Below the pieces are notes generated by a model that was given only the letters and a program-made list of their open reading frames with translations, had not been told where the DNA came from and did not search any database. Positions 59,628 through 64,000 of a DNA stretch of 64,000 nt are shown piece by piece. Position numbers and translations under genes: made by a program. The stretch lies in the NCBI GenBank assembly GCA_027577595.1, contig JANBRJ010000019.1:159977-223976 (forward strand). The letters run 5' to 3'. Numbering within the stretch: the first letter of the stretch is position 1; each line of letters starts with the position of its first letter. Source of the stretch: Coemansia sp. RSA 487. Lineage: Eukaryota; Kickxellomycota; Kickxellomycetes; Kickxellales; Kickxellaceae.

Positions 59628-62600
59628 TTATTGGATGGCTACAAAGTTTTGGCGAATCTGCCTCTTGCTCAGCATATGGTGGCGACGGCGGTAGTGCACC
59701 ATGAAGATGCAAACAGCGATCACAACCGCACAAGAAACGCCAACGCCAACGCCGATCCACTTGGACCGCGAGCTGGACTTTGCATCGCCTTGCAAGGGAC
59801 TGTCAACCTGGCCGGGACTGTCAGGGGCGACCTGCGCAACACCGTTGAGGTCGTCCAGGCTGCTGGTCACCTGCATGTATGTCCTGTCAATCAGTGGGCC
59901 CCACGAGTTGAGGGTATGGATCTCACTCGACGAATCGCGTACCTGCGAGCTCAGCGATGTGGACAGAAGCTGTAGCTCTGACTTGGGGTTCACTGCTGAG
60001 CTGTCCTTGGTGATCGAAAGGCTGATGTAGTAGTGCGGGTAGTCTGGCTCCGTGCTGCGCACGAGTAACGAGCGCCGACGGTTGGCTACGACAACCGCAT
60101 CTGCCTGAGCAAAAATCATTGACGCCGTTACACGGTTATCGTTAATGCCCAAGGCTGTGGCCACGAGGTTCGGGATCTGGTTGAACGCCTGCGAAGCCAA
60201 GTAGTTGTTGGATCCAAACAAGTTGGCGTATGGCGCGAGAATCCTGAGCGTGAACGTCAGGCACTGGCTGCACGTGGAGCTAAGCGGATTAAAGACCACC
60301 TGCGGCAGTGAGTCACTAGAGTCGGTCGAATCGCTGGCCGAAGCGGTTTCTGTTGGCTCGGCAGTCAAACGCCCAAAATCAACAGAGGTGGGCACAACAA
60401 TCAAGCTCTTGGTTGTCAAAGTAGACGACGATGATGATGACGATGACGACGACGACGATGTCATTGTAGGGGTACTTTGGGCGACTGGAGTAGACTTCTC
60501 GATTTCCCTGGTGCTTGAAGGCACAGTTGACGTCTCAGCCTCTTCTGTGGTGGCCACAGCAGACGACTCGGCATCAGTGATCGGCTCAACAGAAGAAGTG
60601 TCGTCAGCAGTCTCTGTATCTGTGATACTTTCGCCAATGGTTTCAAAGGTGTCGGACGTCTCTTCTTCACTCTTGGTTGCGAATACCCAGGACGACGTGA
60701 ACCGGTCGGTGGATTCAAAAGCACCTTCAGATGTCTCGACACCAAATGTATCGCCAGTAGTGAATTCTTCATTTGACCTAAACGACATGTCATCGGTGAC
60801 AAATGTATCTGAAGAAGCCTGGTCCCATGGGAAACTAAAAGATGGAAAGAGATCGGACACTTCATCGGCGGGAGATGTTGGAGAAGCAAAGCCACTTTCT
60901 TCATCAGTAGTCTCAAACCAGGGAGGGAGGAGCGGGGTTTCAGTAGTATCCTCGTCAAAGCCATCTGTCTGCGAGTCTGTTGGTACTTCGATGATCGAAA
61001 GGGCGCTGCTGATAGAATTAGACTCATCGTTGCCTGGTTCGCTGCCGGTTTGCGTTTCATCCCCAGGCCAGGTAATTTCGGGCCAGCTTATCTCGGGCCA
61101 GCTTATCTCGGGCCAGCTTATCTCGGGCCAGCTTATCTCGGGCCAGCTTATTTCTGGCCAGCTAATCTCTGGGAACAAATCACTATCCGAAGTAGTCGCT
61201 TCTTCGACTGTAGTTACTGCAGAATCAGTCGCTTCTTTGACTGTAGTTACTGCAGAATCAGTCGCTTCTTCGACTGTAGTCACTACAGAATCAGTCGCAG
61301 ATGATTCTACAATAACATCGGACGATACTATGTCTGTTTGTGTATCGGTAGTCATCTCTTCACTTAAAGTAAAGCCATCGTCAGTCGATGTCTCAGAGCC
61401 CAGCAAATCAGACGAAGACAGTTCTGGAAGTAAGTCGGGCAGCGACAACTCAGGGATACTCAACGAAGGCAGCAAACCTCCAGCATCGCCATTGCTCGTG
61501 GGCTCAGTCAGAGACTCTCTAGTCTCCTCCAGAACTGTGGTAAACTCTGTGAACGAACTGGGATCCGAATCGGTGCTCCTACCGCTGTTGCCGGCGTCAT
61601 CACTTGATAAATCTATGGATTGCTCAAAGAGCGAGGTGTCAAAGATGGAGGTGGTGGTGGTGGATGTAGGTGTGGTGGTAGGGTGGTTAGTTGGTTGTGT
61701 CAAGGTGTTGGTGGGATGATGGGTGTCTTCAGTGGTGGTGGTGGTGATGGAAGGAATGAATTCATCCGTGCTCTCGTTGTCCGAAGAAAATGACTCTGCC
61801 AGAGAGTCATCTGACAAAGTAAATTCCGGGATAGACGAGGTAAACGAAAGACTGCTTTCTTGTTCTGAAGTCCAAAAGACAGTGGTCTTACTATCCTCGG
61901 GCCTATTTGGCGCGACAGAGGATACTCCAAAGTCGGACGTCGCATCTTCAAACGAGGAAAACACAGTGCTTGCGTCTTCTTCAGGCATAGTATCAGAGGT
62001 GGATAGAGATTGGTGGTGTGTGGTTGCAGACTCAGCAGATGAAATATTTCCATCGTCACTGCTGTCGTATTGGGGTGAAGTTGTGGTAGGTAAGGTGGTG
62101 GTCAAGTGGTGGTTTGTGGTGGTGACAAAAGTAGTGGTGGTAGGTATAGTGACGCTTTCTTCAAAAGGAATGGTAGATGACTCCCCCGAGTCAAAGATAC
62201 TGCTGCCATCGTCTCCCAGAGACGATGTTTCTGTCGAGGGCAGTGTATGAGTGGAGGATATGTTACCTTCTGACGTTTCAAACGGCATAACGCTGGACGC
62301 GATACCGCTGACTTTCTCGTCCTTGCTAGAAACTGGCTCAACAGGTCCGCTCGGTTTTTCGTGCTCAAGTATTGTGGACTCCGTATCATCGGTGCTAGAA
62401 CCATTGCCGATATCCAAAATACCGTCCAAACTACCAATTACCGACGAGGTTGGATCGTCAGCGGAGTTCAAAGTGGAGCTGATTTCGGTTTTGGAAGTCT
62501 AAAAAATAAAAAAATAATAAGACAAGAGCAGCTGGGTGAGAAAAAGGCAGTTGAGAATATAAACATCGTGCTTATTGGTCCATTTATAGGAGACAAACAG

Positions 62601-62793
62601 TACAGCTCCGCACATTGTCAAGATTGTACATTGTTCTCGATCGGTACCAAAAAAAACTTACCTTATCATTGTTCGAGGTTGCGCTTTCAAGTATATCTAA
62701 AATGTCCTTACTCGCAGAGTCTGATCCTGCGCTAGCGGCAACGCCGATAGCAAGGGCCAGAGCCAGTCCGATGCGGGCTCTCCGCAGATTCAT
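59628..62793 (-). CDS. Mucin-like single-pass cell-surface protein, two exons
   Basis: Exon 1 (62662-62793) encodes a signal peptide (MNLRRARIGLALALAIGVAASA) and 22 more residues; exon 2 (59628-62498) the rest, joined over a 163-nt intron (GTAAGT...TTTTAG). The 1000-residue protein is mostly Ser/Thr/Asp/Glu-rich, so heavily O-glycosylated outside. It holds seven PEISW/PEITW repeats and three DSAVTTVEEAT repeats, and a Ser12 run. A Cys-containing folded region (about 760-915, SSTCSQCLTFTLRILAPYANLFG...) lies before the single membrane helix (WIGVGVGVSCAVVIAVCIFMV) and a short basic tail. The layout fits Msb2/Hkr1/Mid2-type sensors; homology is not shown. Confidence 0.8.
61066..61170 (-). repeat. 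15-bp tandem repeat (PEISW) x7
   Basis: Seven in-frame copies of GGCCAGCTTATCTCG, the central four identical, encode PEISW pentapeptides in the mucin-like protein. Confidence 0.95.
61195..61293 (-). repeat. 33-bp tandem repeat x3
   Basis: Three in-frame copies of a 33-bp unit encode DSAVTTVEEAT-type undecapeptides in the same protein. Confidence 0.95.
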
Positions 62794-63921
62794 TTGGGAT
62801 GAATGGTTTGAGAAAACTGTAAGCAGTAAAGGGCCGTACGTTTAGAGTAAAGGGTCGGGGTTGTGCGGATATATAGAGGGGATAGGGAGGCGCGCGGGAA
62901 AGGTAAAGGAATGTTTGATATAAAAAGTAGAAAAACAATACCAGAAAAAGCCGAAAAGGTTACTTTGGAACTAATGCAAGCTACTAGGTCAATAGACAAG
63001 GTATAATATGGAAAATGCAAACAAGTGAATGGAGAACAAGGGCGTCGGGTGAAAAGGATAGGAAAAGAGGACAAAAAAGATAGCCCGTGTGCCAAACAAG
63101 CAATACTATTAGAATTTTTTACGATGCAAAAAAAGAGAAAAAAGAAGAAACATAAACAACAGCAAGACTCACAGTGCCAGGGACAAAACATTCTAAAATT
63201 GGAGTGTAAATCGCGCATGTTTCTTTCATCTCTTTGTGGGCCTGCTGGGGAGAATGCAGCGACGCTCAGAAAGAAAGAAAAAGGTGCAGATTTTTGGCAC
63301 ACACATGGCGCAAATCCTGGTCTGATCGGACAGAGTGGAAAGAGAAGTCTTTATACCAATCAACGAGCATAACCTGTTCTGCGGAAAACAATGAAAAAGA
63401 ACATTTGCAATACTTTGTATAAAAGGCGAACCGATAAGGCCTTGGTTATTTTCAATTCAATATCCAGGTTTCTCAGGGAAAACCATAAAGTCCATTGCTT
63501 TGTAAAAAAAAAATAGACTGTGGTCTTTGACAGATAGCCCTAAAACGTATTTGGTGACTGGTAGACCCTTTAACCAATCAGAGGCGCTTGTAATGCACAG
63601 AAAGAGAGTTCCTTATTATCAAAATGCCCAGCACTCCCAGCAGGAAAATGAGTGTGGGCATTTAAACCCGCATGCTTTCTTTGCTAATTTTTGACTGTGG
63701 AGACCGGTCTGCAAGGGGTCGATCATTCAATCTGGTCCATTTTCAACTTTCGAAAGCAAGCTGTTGGGAAGAAATCTGTGCAACTTGGTAAGTATCCCCC
63801 AAAGCGGGCATTATTAATCAAAACTCCCCAAAAAAACCCCAAGTGAAATTCAATATGTTCACAGGACAGCGAGTAACCTACCCCTTACATAACACCAATT
63901 TGAAAAGTTAAGCGTGTCAAG
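62794..63921. other. Intergenic, promoter region of mucin-like gene
   Basis: A TATATA-type box (62868-62875) suits the minus-strand surface-protein gene. TATAAAAGG at 63418-63426 faces right and may start a plus-strand transcript. A strong donor-like TTG/GTAAGT at about 63785 suggests an exon end. No protein could be recognised to its left. Confidence 0.4.
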
Positions 63922-64000
63922 ACAACATGGTTGGTATTGCCGGCATCATGTTCCAGACGCTGGCAAAGAGTGGCGTCAACATCGAGATGATCAGTCAGGG
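63922..64000 (+). CDS. Aspartokinase-like ACT-domain exon, partial
   Basis: After a possible acceptor (GTCAAG) the plus strand reads NMVGIAGIMFQTLAKSGVNI followed by EMISQG to the window edge. This matches the C-terminal ACT domain of fungal aspartokinase (Hom3-type: VGIAGTMFTTLAEEGINIEMISQG). Aspartokinase makes aspartyl phosphate for Thr, Met and Lys synthesis, and this domain senses threonine. The catalytic domain is not found upstream, so this may be an internal exon after long introns, a gene fragment, or another ACT protein. Confidence 0.5.

Noticed and set aside
60205-61719. 504-codon Ser/Val-rich reading with LISGQ repeats on the plus strand
   Set aside because: Antisense of the mucin-like gene; its repeats are the reverse of the PEISW units. 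The minus-strand frame has signal peptide and membrane helix, the plus-strand one has neither.

Overview
The window is nuclear DNA from a fungus. Genes are mostly single-exon or carry one or two short introns (about 85-400 nt) with GTAAGT/GTATGT donors and CTAAC/CTAAT-like branch sites. Coding DNA is GC-richer than the AT-rich spacers, and neighbouring genes lie on both strands with no operons. Gene content (HEN1, a TFB1M-type mitochondrial rRNA dimethylase, split MoaA/MoaC genes, a Fanzor element, a Ty3/Gypsy fragment) fits an early-diverging lineage better than Ascomycota or Basidiomycota. Kickxellomycotina-like is a guess from overall look, not a proof.

Layout. 1-11.3 kb: 3' part of an NAA50 N-acetyltransferase, a cyclin K/Ctk2-type cyclin, a seven-helix receptor-like protein, a 3.4-kb gene-poor stretch, a secreted subtilase and a three-exon CENP-X gene. 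11.3-28.5 kb: molybdenum cofactor genes MoaC and MoaA side by side, prolyl-tRNA synthetase (two exons), a CDK9/Bur1-type kinase, HEN1, ATG18, ETT1/NRO1, SWC5 and alanine aminotransferase. 28.6-47.2 kb: TFIIIC subunit Tfc4, Mediator Med4, TFB1M-type methyltransferase, a UPF0658-type Golgi membrane protein, an NDR kinase (Cbk1/Orb6), Prp3, a WD40 protein whose first exon seems to be only the ATG, an ELL-associated factor and a RAD51D-like recombinase. 47.3-49.7 kb: a Fus1-like single-pass SH3 protein. 56.9-64 kb: SAP30BP/HCNGP, a disordered Ser-rich protein, a 1000-residue mucin-like surface protein, and at the edge an exon resembling the aspartokinase ACT domain.

The most striking object is at 50275-56713: a Tc1/mariner-type DNA transposon with roughly 145-bp terminal inverted repeats starting CAGT and a TA on each side. 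It carries an apparently intact 733-residue Fanzor (eukaryotic TnpB homologue, RNA-guided endonuclease family) on the minus strand and a broken DD34E transposase on the same strand. A truncated Ty3/Gypsy retroelement lies between them and directly replaces the transposase C-terminus. The Fanzor 3' non-coding tail runs 327 bp to the transposon end, where the OMEGA-type guide RNA would be expected; the 5' flank in Fanzor orientation reads CATA. Thus transposase and retroelement are dead but the Fanzor frame is open.

Most other genes are housekeeping: transcription (cyclin, Bur1, EAF, Med4, TFIIIC, SWC5), RNA processing (Prp3, SAP30BP), translation (ProRS, ETT1), DNA repair/kinetochore (RAD51D, CENP-X), autophagy (ATG18), polarity (NDR kinase). 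They are unlinked functionally except MoaA/MoaC. Intron structures given here were inferred by eye from splice motifs plus recovery of family-conserved protein sequence across the junction.
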